NCBI GenBank assembly: GCA_018903015.1
Contig: JAHIPR010000076.1
Location: forward strand, 1 to 9,582
Reading direction: 5' to 3'
DNA length: 9,582 nucleotides
From: a bacterium
GTDB taxonomy: Bacteria > Atribacterota > JS1 > SB-45 > 34-128
The notes beneath the pieces were generated by a model that was not told the DNA's origin, did not search any database, and saw only the letters and a program-made list of their open reading frames with translations. Positions 1 through 5,709 of the stretch are shown one piece after another (the first letter of the stretch is position 1; each line of letters starts with the position of its first letter). The position numbers were made by a program, and so were the translations under genes.

Positions 1-435
1 ATAGGGGGAATTATAATTATAATTTTCGGGATACATATGTCAGGTCTGTATAGAATAAAATTTTTAGATTATGAAAAAAGGGTTTATAGTAAGACTAGAC
101 CAGTTAACATTATAGTAGGCCCCTTTTTAATGGGACTGGCTTTTGCTTTTGGCTGGACTCCCTGTGTGGGACCTATTTTGGCTGGAATATTAATTTACGC
201 TGGAGCTCAGGAGACAGTTTATCAGGGCATTTTATTGCTTACCATTTATTCAGCCGGCTTAGGAATTCCTTTTTTATTGACTGCCCTGGCCATCAATAAG
301 TTTTATTCATTTTCCAGTAAAATTAAAAAGTACTTTAAAACTATTGAGTTAGTTGGAGGAGTATTACTGATATTGATCGGCGGTTTGATCCTTACTGATA
401 ATTTTCAGTGGATAGTAACTTATTTTATTAAGTAA
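1..435 (+). CDS. ccdA: CcdA-family thiol-disulfide interchange membrane protein, C-terminal part (5' partial)
   Basis: The reading frame is open from base 1, so the ATG at 37 is probably internal. The residues before it (GGIIIIIFGIH) look like a membrane helix of the same protein. The 144 residues seen fit the C-terminal two thirds of a CcdA protein, usually about 220-240 residues. The motif GWTPCVGPIL matches the conserved TPCxGP segment, whose cysteine is one of the pair that carries electrons across the membrane. Hydrophobic segments follow at roughly residues 38-60, 75-95 and 115-135. The family takes reducing equivalents from cytoplasmic thioredoxin and passes them to thioredoxin-like proteins outside the membrane, for cytochrome c maturation or disulfide repair. 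The next gene encodes just such a partner. The N-terminal cysteine lies outside the window and cannot be checked. The family call is firm; the pathway is inferred. Confidence 0.88.
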   Translation: MGGIIIIIFGIHMSGLYRIKFLDYEKRVYSKTRPVNIIVGPFLMGLAFAFGWTPCVGPILAGILIYAGAQETVYQGILLLTIYSAGLGIPFLLTALAINKFYSFSSKIKKYFKTIELVGGVLLILIGGLILTDNFQWIVTYFIK

Positions 436-519
436 AAAATAATTGTCTTTGAAAATTAAAATTATGTAAAATTTACAAATTGGTAAAAAAATAAATTTAA
501 GTAAAAATTGAAGAGGTTT

Positions 520-523
520 GGAG
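520..523 (+). promoter_or_regulatory. Ribosome binding site fixing the thioredoxin start
   Basis: GGAG lies 5 bases before the ATG at 529, with a second purine run (GAGG, 513-516) just upstream. Nothing similar precedes the in-frame TTG at 508, so the ATG at 529 is preferred. Confidence 0.6.
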
Positions 524-528
524 TAAAA

Positions 529-1080
529 ATGAAGATTTTTTCCACAAAAAGAGATAAAATAATGGTTTTAGTAATTCTATTAGTAATAATATTTTTTTTC
601 GGACTAAAATCATATTTTAAAATAGACGAACAGAATGCAGAGGCAGTAGAGGAGGCCAAGCCATTAGCTCTTAACTGGTTATCTTATAATGAGGGATTGG
701 CTCTGGCTGAAAAAGAAAACAAATATGTTTTAATTGATTTTTACACCGATTGGTGTGGTTATTGTAAAAAAATGGACAAGGAAACTTATTCCAAGGAAGA
801 AGTAAAAAAAATTTTAAATGAAAATTTTGTAGTTGTTAGGGTCAATGCTGAGTCGGATAATAAAGTGATTGAAAATGGGAAAGAGATATCCGAAAGAGAA
901 TTGGCTAAATTATATCAGGTTTCTGGCTATCCTACTACCTGGTTTTTAGAAAGTAATCATAGCCGTGTAGCTCCTTTACCGGGATATGTAACTACCGAAC
1001 AATTTATTCCAGTATTAAATTACATTGGTGAAGGATGGTATAAAAGTATTTCTTTCAAAGAATATTTGGAAAAAATATAA
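529..1080 (+). CDS. Membrane-anchored thioredoxin-fold protein (DsbD-gamma/SoxW-like)
   Basis: This is a 183-residue protein. A basic N-terminus precedes one hydrophobic helix (about residues 11-26), which probably anchors it with the thioredoxin domain outside the cytoplasm. The redox centre is WCGYC (C76, C79) in the context DFYTDWCGYCKKMD, and the cis-proline loop is GYPTT (P135). WCGYC is common in SoxW-like proteins and close to the C-terminal domain of DsbD. It lies 93 bases after the CcdA gene, both before one terminator, so CcdA probably reduces it. Its targets could be apocytochrome c, methionine sulfoxide reductase or misoxidised envelope proteins; nothing here chooses between them. 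An in-frame TTG at 508 would add seven residues but lacks a ribosome binding site. Fold and redox role are well supported; substrate is unknown. Confidence 0.85.
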   Translation: MKIFSTKRDKIMVLVILLVIIFFFGLKSYFKIDEQNAEAVEEAKPLALNWLSYNEGLALAEKENKYVLIDFYTDWCGYCKKMDKETYSKEEVKKILNENFVVVRVNAESDNKVIENGKEISERELAKLYQVSGYPTTWFLESNHSRVAPLPGYVTTEQFIPVLNYIGEGWYKSISFKEYLEKI

Positions 1081-1120
1081 TTGATTGATTATTAATTAAA
1101 GATAGTTTTAGTCAATATTA

Positions 1121-1168
1121 AAGGTCAAGGAATTGTAATACTGTTTATAATTTACCTTGATCTTTTTT
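1121..1168 (+). terminator. Intrinsic terminator after the ccdA-thioredoxin pair
   Basis: AAGGTCAAGG (1121-1130) pairs with CCTTGATCTT (1155-1164) with one G-T wobble. The inner bases can extend the stem (1131-1137 with 1146-1152) after a two-base bulge. Six T residues follow at 1163-1168. It begins 41 bases after the thioredoxin stop. Confidence 0.8.
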
Positions 1169-1214
1169 GTAAGTAAAATAAGAATAACAAGAAGAAAAAT
1201 AGTTGGATTGGATA

Positions 1215-2183
1215 ATGATTAATATAAAAGATGAAATTAATAATATATTAGAAGAGATTAGGAAGGTCAGCCAGGGAGAAGAGATTGTAGTGGCTTTTTC
1301 GGGTGGACTAGATAGCACAGTAGTTTCTGCTTTAGCCATCCAGGCCTTAGGGAGAGAAAAAGTTGAAGCGATTACGGTTAGTTTTGAAGAATATAGCTAC
1401 AGTAAGGGTTTAAGAAATGTTCAAGATATTAGTAAGGCTTTAGATTTAACACTAAAGATTATTCAGGGAAAGAGAGAACAGGAAAGAGTTTTGAAGAAGG
1501 GACCGGCCTGTAATAAGTGTACCAGGATAGCTAAATTGGGAAGAGTTAAGAGGGAAGCCCAAGGAAGACTGGTACTGACTGGTTCGAATCAGAGTGATAC
1601 CTGGGGGAAGAGGGGTTTAAAACTATATGACGGTTTTTATGCTCCCCTTTTAGAGTTAAACAAGGAGGAAATCCGAAAAATTGCTGATTATTTTGGTATA
1701 AAAATCTTACAGATAGGGGAAAGTAAATTTAGAGAAGGATGTAAATTGAAACATCTACTTAAACCTTTAGCGGTTCCTCATTATCATGGTAAGGCAGCAG
1801 TAGAAACTAATGAGTTACTATTAAGTGTTTTAGAAGAAGAGGGGTACGAATCTATTTTAGCGAACGTGAAAATTATTGGGCCCTTAAACAAGAATATAGG
1901 GTTAGTAAATGTATCTCCTTTACCTGAAGAAAAATTGAAGGAAAAAATTATAGATGAATTAAAAAAAGTGAAAGCCTTAGAGCAAGTTGATTTTTTAAAT
2001 AAGCCAATTAAATTAATTGTTAAGGCCAATAAGGGGCAATTTGATAATCAACGTTCTCGATATTGGTTAGAAAAGGGGAGGCTGCAGCCTGATTTTTCTG
2101 TCCCCATAGAAGTGGAATGGTTATTGACTACTAACAAGAGCCTTTCTACTTTCCAGGTTATTGATTATCAAATAATCGCATAG
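1215..2183 (+). CDS. PP-loop ATP pyrophosphatase, probable Fe-S sulfur-transfer or tRNA-thiolation-like enzyme
   Basis: This is a 322-residue protein of the adenine nucleotide alpha-hydrolase (PP-loop) superfamily. The PP-loop is SGGLDS (residues 29-34), following the usual VVAF strand. Enzymes of this type adenylate a substrate and release pyrophosphate. The middle resembles LarE/TtcA/NcsA-like members: PACNKCT gives C99 and C102, TGSNQSD (122-128) is a typical second nucleotide-site segment, and C176 occurs in REGCK. CxxC plus a distant third cysteine is the layout of [4Fe-4S]-dependent sulfur transferases. The C-terminal 120 residues, after HYHGKAAVE, are not recognised. The gene stands alone between a terminator and a repeat-rich gap, so context gives no substrate. 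The start is uncertain: an in-frame TTG at 1203 adds four residues, and neither start has a good ribosome binding site. Superfamily is sure, exact reaction is not. Confidence 0.8.
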   Translation: MINIKDEINNILEEIRKVSQGEEIVVAFSGGLDSTVVSALAIQALGREKVEAITVSFEEYSYSKGLRNVQDISKALDLTLKIIQGKREQERVLKKGPACNKCTRIAKLGRVKREAQGRLVLTGSNQSDTWGKRGLKLYDGFYAPLLELNKEEIRKIADYFGIKILQIGESKFREGCKLKHLLKPLAVPHYHGKAAVETNELLLSVLEEEGYESILANVKIIGPLNKNIGLVNVSPLPEEKLKEKIIDELKKVKALEQVDFLNKPIKLIVKANKGQFDNQRSRYWLEKGRLQPDFSVPIEVEWLLTTNKSLSTFQVIDYQIIA

Positions 2184-2199
2184 TATAATTAAATTACAT

Positions 2200-2220
2200 A
2201 GCGTAGAGCGTACAGCGTAT
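2200..2220 (+). repeat. Heptamer tandem repeat, left array (AGCGTAN x3)
   Basis: AGCGT recurs at 2200, 2207 and 2214, giving three units of AGCGTAN with exact 7-base spacing. Bases 2199-2218 are a perfect reverse complement of 2482-2501 in the right array, so the two can be seen as 20-base inverted repeats about 260 bases apart. Confidence 0.8.
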
Positions 2221-2303
2221 AGTTAGGAAAGAGGAAATCAGAATTTGGAAGACAGAAGATTAAGATAGTATATAATAGTATCGAGTATATCTCTATTCCT
2301 CCC

Positions 2304-2328
2304 GTAGGACAGGCGTCTCGCCTGTCTA
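2304..2328. repeat. Short GC-rich palindromic hairpin
   Basis: GACAGGCG (2308-2315) pairs with CGCCTGTC (2319-2326) around a TCT loop, preceded by GTAG. It stands out from the AT-rich surroundings and shares its plan (GTAG leader, GC-rich 8-base stem, 3-base loop) with the hairpin at 5571-5595. It has no following T run, so it is more like a REP-type dispersed element than a terminator. Confidence 0.6.
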
Positions 2329-2473
2329 TAATGGCATTATGATTTCTAATTTATTGGGGTGGAACAATTTTATCTAAAAACAAAAAACGAATAACTAAAA
2401 ACTTATATTTTAAGGATAATGACTAATATCTCTTGTATTTTATATTTTTCTATACATTTATTACCCGCACCTA

Positions 2474-2505
2474 TACGCTAAACGCTGTACGCTCTACGCT
2501 ACGCT
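2474..2505 (+). repeat. Heptamer tandem repeat, right array (NACGCTN)
   Basis: ACGCT occurs at 2475, 2482, 2489, 2496 and 2501, with spacings of 7, 7, 7 and 5 bases. This is the reverse complement of the unit in the left array. A looser copy (TCGCT) continues to about 2513. Confidence 0.8.
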
Positions 2506-2525
2506 TATTCGCTAACGACTAATTT

Positions 2526-2557
2526 AATTGGTCAATTGGTTAATTGGAGAATTGGTA
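2526..2557 (+). repeat. Octamer tandem repeat (AATTGGNN x4)
   Basis: AATTGG recurs at 2526, 2534, 2542 and 2550, exactly every 8 bases, with two variable bases per unit. The array ends 12 bases before the ribosome binding site of the DUF2148 gene. Confidence 0.85.
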
Positions 2558-2569
2558 AATAAAATTTTT

Positions 2570-2575
2570 GGAGGT
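2570..2575 (+). promoter_or_regulatory. Ribosome binding site fixing the DUF2148 start
   Basis: GGAGGT lies 7 bases before the ATG at 2583. The upstream in-frame TTG at 2568 overlaps this site, so it cannot be the start. Confidence 0.85.
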
Positions 2576-2582
2576 AAAGAAA

Positions 2583-3128
2583 ATGTCTAATCAAAATTTG
2601 TCTGAATTTGATATCCAGGAAGCAATAAAGGATGTAACAAATTTAATGGGGGTTGCTGCCCGTACAGCACCAAAAGCTGCAGGTAAAGACTTTGTAGTGG
2701 TTAAAGCAATTTACGGAGAAGATGTAATCAAGTTAGCCAAAGAAATGGTCAGTTATGGTGAAGAGATGGGTAAGAAAAATTTCGACCGTGATGGTGCCAA
2801 TGTTAAAAATTCCCTGGCTGTTTTATTGATAGGAATAAAAGATGCCGACTCATTAGGCTTGAATTGTGGCGCCTGCGGGTACGACCAGTGTGCTGACCGA
2901 AATTCCCATAAGGGTAGTGAATTTGATGGACCTCAATGCGCTTTTAGAATTTTGGATATGGGAATTGCTATTGGGTCAGCGGTTAAAACTGCTGGAATAA
3001 TGAATGTAGATAATCGGATAATGTATCGCGCAGGAGCAGTAGCCAAAAAAATAGGTTTAATAGATGCGGATTTTGTAATGGGCATTCCCTTATCAGTAAC
3101 TGGTAAAAGTATTTACTTTGACCGATAA
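2583..3128 (+). CDS. DUF2148 family ferredoxin-domain protein
   Basis: This 181-residue protein matches the DUF2148 family over its full length. Residues 8-90 are an alpha-helical N-terminal part (QEAIKDVTNLMGVAARTAPKAAG is typical). Then come C95, C98, C103 and C119, spaced CxxCx4Cx15C in the context NCGACGYDQC. This spacing resembles the 4Fe-4S motif of corrinoid/CO dehydrogenase-type FeS domains. The C-terminal part, with MYRAGAVAKKIGLIDADFVMGIPLS, is the conserved family ending. There is no signal peptide or membrane helix, so it is cytoplasmic. The family occurs mostly in anaerobic bacteria and archaea; no reaction has been assigned to it that I can name. Neighbours do not help: repeats lie upstream, and downstream is the separately regulated stress operon. 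Confidence 0.87.
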   Translation: MSNQNLSEFDIQEAIKDVTNLMGVAARTAPKAAGKDFVVVKAIYGEDVIKLAKEMVSYGEEMGKKNFDRDGANVKNSLAVLLIGIKDADSLGLNCGACGYDQCADRNSHKGSEFDGPQCAFRILDMGIAIGSAVKTAGIMNVDNRIMYRAGAVAKKIGLIDADFVMGIPLSVTGKSIYFDR

Positions 3129-3142
3129 ACCTAATTAAACCG

Positions 3143-3158
3143 CCATTTTTTCAAATGG
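3143..3158 (+). other. Small hairpin after the DUF2148 gene
   Basis: CCATTT and AAATGG pair around TTTC, 14 bases after the stop codon. No T run follows, so it is at best a weak terminator or mRNA-end hairpin. Confidence 0.35.
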
Positions 3159-3168
3159 ACAATAAGCT

Positions 3169-3337
3169 AAATGACTGCGAAAAAATTGCTCAGTATTTTA
3201 CTAGGAAAATGAGAAAAATTAACCGTTTTTAATAAAAATGACTGACATTCATCAAGAAAATATTAAAAAATAATATAAAATATTTTAAGTAAAAGAATTC
3301 AGAAAGTCTTTATTTATCGCATTTTTCAGTAAAAATG
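3169..3337 (+). promoter_or_regulatory. Candidate upstream activator-binding region for the sigma-54 promoter
   Basis: The 309-base gap 3129-3437 is AT-rich with no gene. AAATGACTG occurs twice (3169-3177, 3236-3244), and a related inverted copy CAGTATTTT lies at 3191-3199. A perfect dyad, CATTTTTCAGTAAAAATG, spans 3320-3337, centred about 73 bases before the predicted transcription start. NtrC-type activators usually bind dyads about 70-150 bases upstream of their promoters, so these are the best candidates for the site bound by the regulator encoded at 7410-8738. In such AT-rich DNA some of this could be chance. Confidence 0.4.
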
Positions 3338-3375
3338 TTTTAAAAAATAAATATTCTGGGGATTAATTTTATAAA

Positions 3376-3392
3376 TTGGCACAATAATTGCT
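3376..3392 (+). promoter_or_regulatory. Sigma-54 (RpoN) promoter of the stress operon
   Basis: TTGGCAC (3376-3382), five bases, then TTGCT (3388-3392) match the sigma-54 consensus TGGCACG-N4-TTGCW except for one base (A instead of G at 3383). The GG (3378) and GC (3390) dinucleotides are 12 bases apart, as required for -24/-12 elements. Transcription would start near 3402, leaving a leader of about 35 bases before the ATG at 3438. A sigma-54 activator is encoded 4 kb downstream in the same cluster, which supports the call. Confidence 0.85.
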
Positions 3393-3437
3393 TCTATTAT
3401 TGGTTAGAATGAAAAAAATCAGAAGGAGGTGAAATAG

Positions 3438-3989
3438 ATGAAACCGAAGTTGATTATACTAACCTTAATAGTTGCAATAACTGTAGTATTTTTAGGCTTT
3501 GCTCAATCTTCTTATGCTCAGCAAAATACCCCTTTAATAAAACAGAAGATACAACAACAAAAAAGCAATGAATTTAAAGAAATGAAAGAAATGATGGAAA
3601 GAAGATTTATAAATAGTCCTGCAATAAGAATGGAAGGGTTTATCAAATCTCTAAATCTATCCGAAGAACAAATAACTGAAATTAATAAAACTTTGTTAGA
3701 TTTTCAAAAAGATACCGTTGAGCTTAGGAATAGTATACAGATTAGAGAATTAGAAGTTAAAGCGTTATTGTTAGAACCGCAAACTGAGTTGGTAAAGATT
3801 AGAGTAAAATTGGAAGAAATTGCTGATTTACAGGTAGAATTAAAAGTTAAAACAATTGAAAAATATTTAGAAGTTAAAGATTTATTAACTTCTGAACAAC
3901 AAACAAAATTACCCTTAGGCATTCCTTCTCAAATATTTGCAGTAGAAAAATTAGGTTCTAATATAATGAATAGAAGTTTTTGTTGGTAA
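3438..3989 (+). CDS. Periplasmic ZraP/CpxP/Spy-like LTxxQ protein
   Basis: This is a 183-residue exported protein. Residues 1-27 are a signal peptide ending in SYA, with cleavage before QQN. The mature part is predicted almost all helical and charged, with two LTxxQ-type motifs, LSEEQ (74-78) and LTSEQ (150-154), the hallmark of the Spy/CpxP/ZraP group. These proteins are periplasmic, often dimeric, and act as ATP-independent chaperones or as partners of envelope-stress kinases. AAGGAGGT lies 7 bases before the ATG, so translation should be strong. It is the first gene after the sigma-54 promoter and precedes an HtrA protease and a ZraSR-like pair, which favours ZraP among the relatives. It has no histidine, and its only cysteine is the penultimate residue (C182), so ZraP-like zinc binding is not evident. 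Family is well supported; ligand is unknown. Confidence 0.75.
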   Translation: MKPKLIILTLIVAITVVFLGFAQSSYAQQNTPLIKQKIQQQKSNEFKEMKEMMERRFINSPAIRMEGFIKSLNLSEEQITEINKTLLDFQKDTVELRNSIQIRELEVKALLLEPQTELVKIRVKLEEIADLQVELKVKTIEKYLEVKDLLTSEQQTKLPLGIPSQIFAVEKLGSNIMNRSFCW

Positions 3990-4012
3990 ATATTAGAGCA
4001 GATTTAAAAATG

Positions 4013-4040
4013 AGGGAGGAAGATAATCATTTTCCTCCCT
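4013..4040 (+). other. Hairpin between the ZraP-like gene and htrA
   Basis: AGGGAGGAA (4013-4021) pairs perfectly with TTCCTCCCT (4032-4040) around a 10-base loop. A T-rich stretch follows only after six bases (TTATTTTTAT, 4047-4056). It could be a leaky terminator or mRNA-stabilising hairpin that makes the first gene more abundant than htrA. Because it is partial, htrA is still likely read from the sigma-54 promoter. Confidence 0.5.
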
Positions 4041-4074
4041 ACAACTTATTTTTATAGCGAGGTGTAAATATAAA

Positions 4075-5529
4075 ATGATAAAAATGAAATTAATAAAAAT
4101 AAATAGAAATATTATTCTTTCTACAGCTTTAGTCTTTCTTCTTTGTTTAAGCTGGGTAGGTAGTGTAAGTGCAGAAAGCGAACAAACTAATTCTTATTTA
4201 GCTCTCGAAGCTTTTAGTAATAGTATTGCAGATATTGCTGAAATAGTTGGACCGGCTGTAGTGAATATAGATACAGTGAGAATGGTAGAAACTCAAAATC
4301 CTTTTTTAGATGATCCCATATTCGGACGTTTTTTTGGAGACCAATTTAAAGAGTATACCAGAACAATTCCTCAAAAAGGCACTGGCTCCGGGTTTATTAT
4401 TAACCAAGAAGGATATATAATTACCAATGAACATGTAGTCCACAAAGCTAATAAGATAAAAGTTACTCTTTCTGATGGGAGAGTATTTACCGGAGAAGTA
4501 ATTGGTTCAGATGTAACTTCAGATATGGCAATTGTAAAGATAAAAGCAGATCATTTACCTCTGGTTGCTTTGGGTGATTCAGATAAATTAAGAGTAGGAG
4601 AAATTGTAGTCGCCATTGGTAACCCTTATGGACTTCAACAAACTTTAACCATGGGTGTAGTTAGTGCTAAGGGCCGTTCTATTCCTACAGGCACAGAAGG
4701 CCATGTATATAAAGATTTTATTCAAACTGATGCGGCTATAAATCCTGGGAATAGTGGTGGTCCGTTACTCAATACCAAAGGAGAAGTTGTGGGAATAAAC
4801 ACAGCAATTATTCCTTATGCTCAGGGTATTGGATTTGCTATTCCTATAAATATAGCCAAGAAAAATATAGATGATTTAATTAATTTTGGCAAAGTACTAA
4901 GATCATGGTTAGGTGTATATATTCAAGAAGTTACTCCAGAAATTGCCAAACAATTTAACCAAACGGAAGCTAAAGGTGTTTTAGTGGGAGATGTGGTTAA
5001 AAATAGTCCAGCAGAAGAAGCCGGGATAAAAACAGGTGATATAATTAAGAAAGTGAATAATGAAGAGGTAAATTCTCCTGAAGAACTTCAAGATAAAATA
5101 AGAGATGTTGATATCGGTAAAAAGGCGGACATAGAAGTGGTACGGGATGGCAAAACAATTAATTTTATCGTAAATATTGGTGAAATGCCTACTGTGGAAG
5201 AAGAAGGTAGTGAATCTCCTAAAGAAAAGGTATTTTCAGTACAAACTGGATTAAAAGTTGAGGCGGTTACTTCAGAAGTTGCTAAAGAATTAGAGTTGTC
5301 ATGGGTAAAAGGGCTAGTGATTACTGAGGTAATTCCGGGGAGTTCAGCAGATGATATGGGTTTACAGAGAGGAGATGTAATTTTAGAGGCCAATCGGATA
5401 GAAATGTTATCAGTTGATGAATGGGAAGAGCTAATTAATAAATTAGAACCGGGAGATACACTGCTATTATTGGTTTTTCGTAGCGGACATACTTATTATG
5501 TCCCAATTAAGGTAGAAAAGATTGACTGA
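4075..5529 (+). CDS. htrA: HtrA/DegP-type periplasmic serine protease
   Basis: This is a 484-residue protein, the normal length for DegP/DegQ/MucD. Residues 1-33 are a signal peptide (cleavage after VSA). The trypsin-like domain carries the complete triad: H120 in TNEHVV, D150 in SDMAIVK and S227 in NPGNSGGP. The LA-loop region (about 70-98) is of moderate length and rich in Phe, Asp and Arg. Two PDZ domains follow, about 275-370 (SWLGVYIQEV) and 395-480 (GLVITEVIPGSSADDMGL). The family degrades, and in some cases refolds, damaged periplasmic proteins as oligomeric cages. It sits 85 bases after the ZraP-like gene with no promoter seen between, so both are probably sigma-54 driven. The ribosome binding site (GAGGTG, about 10 bases before ATG) is adequate. 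An ATG at 4084 is a less likely start. Confidence 0.93.
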   Translation: MIKMKLIKINRNIILSTALVFLLCLSWVGSVSAESEQTNSYLALEAFSNSIADIAEIVGPAVVNIDTVRMVETQNPFLDDPIFGRFFGDQFKEYTRTIPQKGTGSGFIINQEGYIITNEHVVHKANKIKVTLSDGRVFTGEVIGSDVTSDMAIVKIKADHLPLVALGDSDKLRVGEIVVAIGNPYGLQQTLTMGVVSAKGRSIPTGTEGHVYKDFIQTDAAINPGNSGGPLLNTKGEVVGINTAIIPYAQGIGFAIPINIAKKNIDDLINFGKVLRSWLGVYIQEVTPEIAKQFNQTEAKGVLVGDVVKNSPAEEAGIKTGDIIKKVNNEEVNSPEELQDKIRDVDIGKKADIEVVRDGKTINFIVNIGEMPTVEEEGSESPKEKVFSVQTGLKVEAVTSEVAKELELSWVKGLVITEVIPGSSADDMGLQRGDVILEANRIEMLSVDEWEELINKLEPGDTLLLLVFRSGHTYYVPIKVEKID

Positions 5530-5570
5530 GTAAATTCGTATTTCGCTTTAAATTTTTAGTTTAATAATGT

Positions 5571-5595
5571 AGAGGCACGGCGTTGCCGTGTCTTC
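5571..5595. repeat. Short GC-rich palindromic hairpin, second element
   Basis: Bases 5573-5581 pair with 5585-5593 around a GTT loop, preceded by GTAG (5569-5572). The core CACGGC/GCCGTG is GC-rich in an AT-rich gap. Its plan matches the hairpin at 2304-2328 though the stem sequence differs. Placed 40 bases after the htrA stop, it could help end transcription, but the following TCTTCTTATT is a poor T tract. Confidence 0.55.
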
Positions 5596-5642
5596 TTATT
5601 AGATATAGCACCCAGTATTTCTCCATTTACAACTGCAAGCTT

Positions 5643-5673
5643 TTTTAAAATTAATTTTAAAATATGGTAAAAT
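5643..5673 (+). promoter_or_regulatory. Possible extended -10 promoter with overlapping palindrome, for the kinase-regulator pair
   Basis: TGGTAAAAT (5665-5673) fits an extended -10 element; 17 bases upstream TTAAAA (5645-5650) is a 4/6 match to the -35 box. Transcription would start near 5680, giving a leader of about 30 bases. A perfect 20-base palindrome, TTTTAAAATTAATTTTAAAA (5643-5662), covers the -35 position and could be an operator. Both signals are made only of A and T plus a TGG, so chance is a real alternative. Confidence 0.4.
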
Positions 5674-5709
5674 ATTAGAAATATTTAAAGAATAAGACGG
5701 TCTATAAAA

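Larger units (their letters stand above)
2184..2582. other. Repeat-rich non-coding gap
   Basis: This 399-base stretch has no convincing gene or tRNA. It holds two heptamer arrays in opposite orientation, a GC-rich hairpin between them and an octamer array next to the downstream ribosome binding site, each listed separately. The rest is AT-rich sequence with no promoter I would defend. Confidence 0.7.

Noticed and set aside
465..477. Palindrome TGTAAAATTTACA between ccdA and the thioredoxin gene as an operator
   Set aside because: Thirteen AT-rich bases with no convincing promoter nearby; expected by chance in this base composition.
508..528. TTG start for the thioredoxin gene
   Set aside because: No Shine-Dalgarno site precedes it, while GGAG sits 5 bases before the ATG at 529.
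1784..2029. Minus-strand open frames, including 462-659, 1784-2029, 5088-5393 and 7793-8257
   Set aside because: Almost all lie antisense inside well-supported genes (462-659 starts within the thioredoxin gene and runs into the adjacent gap), show Ser/Thr-rich low-complexity products with no recognisable domain, and lack supporting start signals.
2199..2505. CRISPR array or insertion sequence
   Set aside because: Repeat units are only 7 bases without spacers, and the enclosed 260 bases encode no transposase.
2536..2565. Promoter TTGGTT-N18-TAAAAT for the DUF2148 gene
   Set aside because: The -35 box is a 3/6 match inside the octamer repeat, and the start site would fall in the ribosome binding site.
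2568..2582. TTG start for the DUF2148 gene
   Set aside because: It overlaps the GGAGGT ribosome binding site that serves the ATG at 2583.
5574..5587. Second sigma-54 promoter (GGCACGGCGTTGCC) upstream of the kinase gene
   Set aside because: The GG and GC dinucleotides are 11 bases apart, not 12, and the sequence is fully explained by the GC-rich hairpin.
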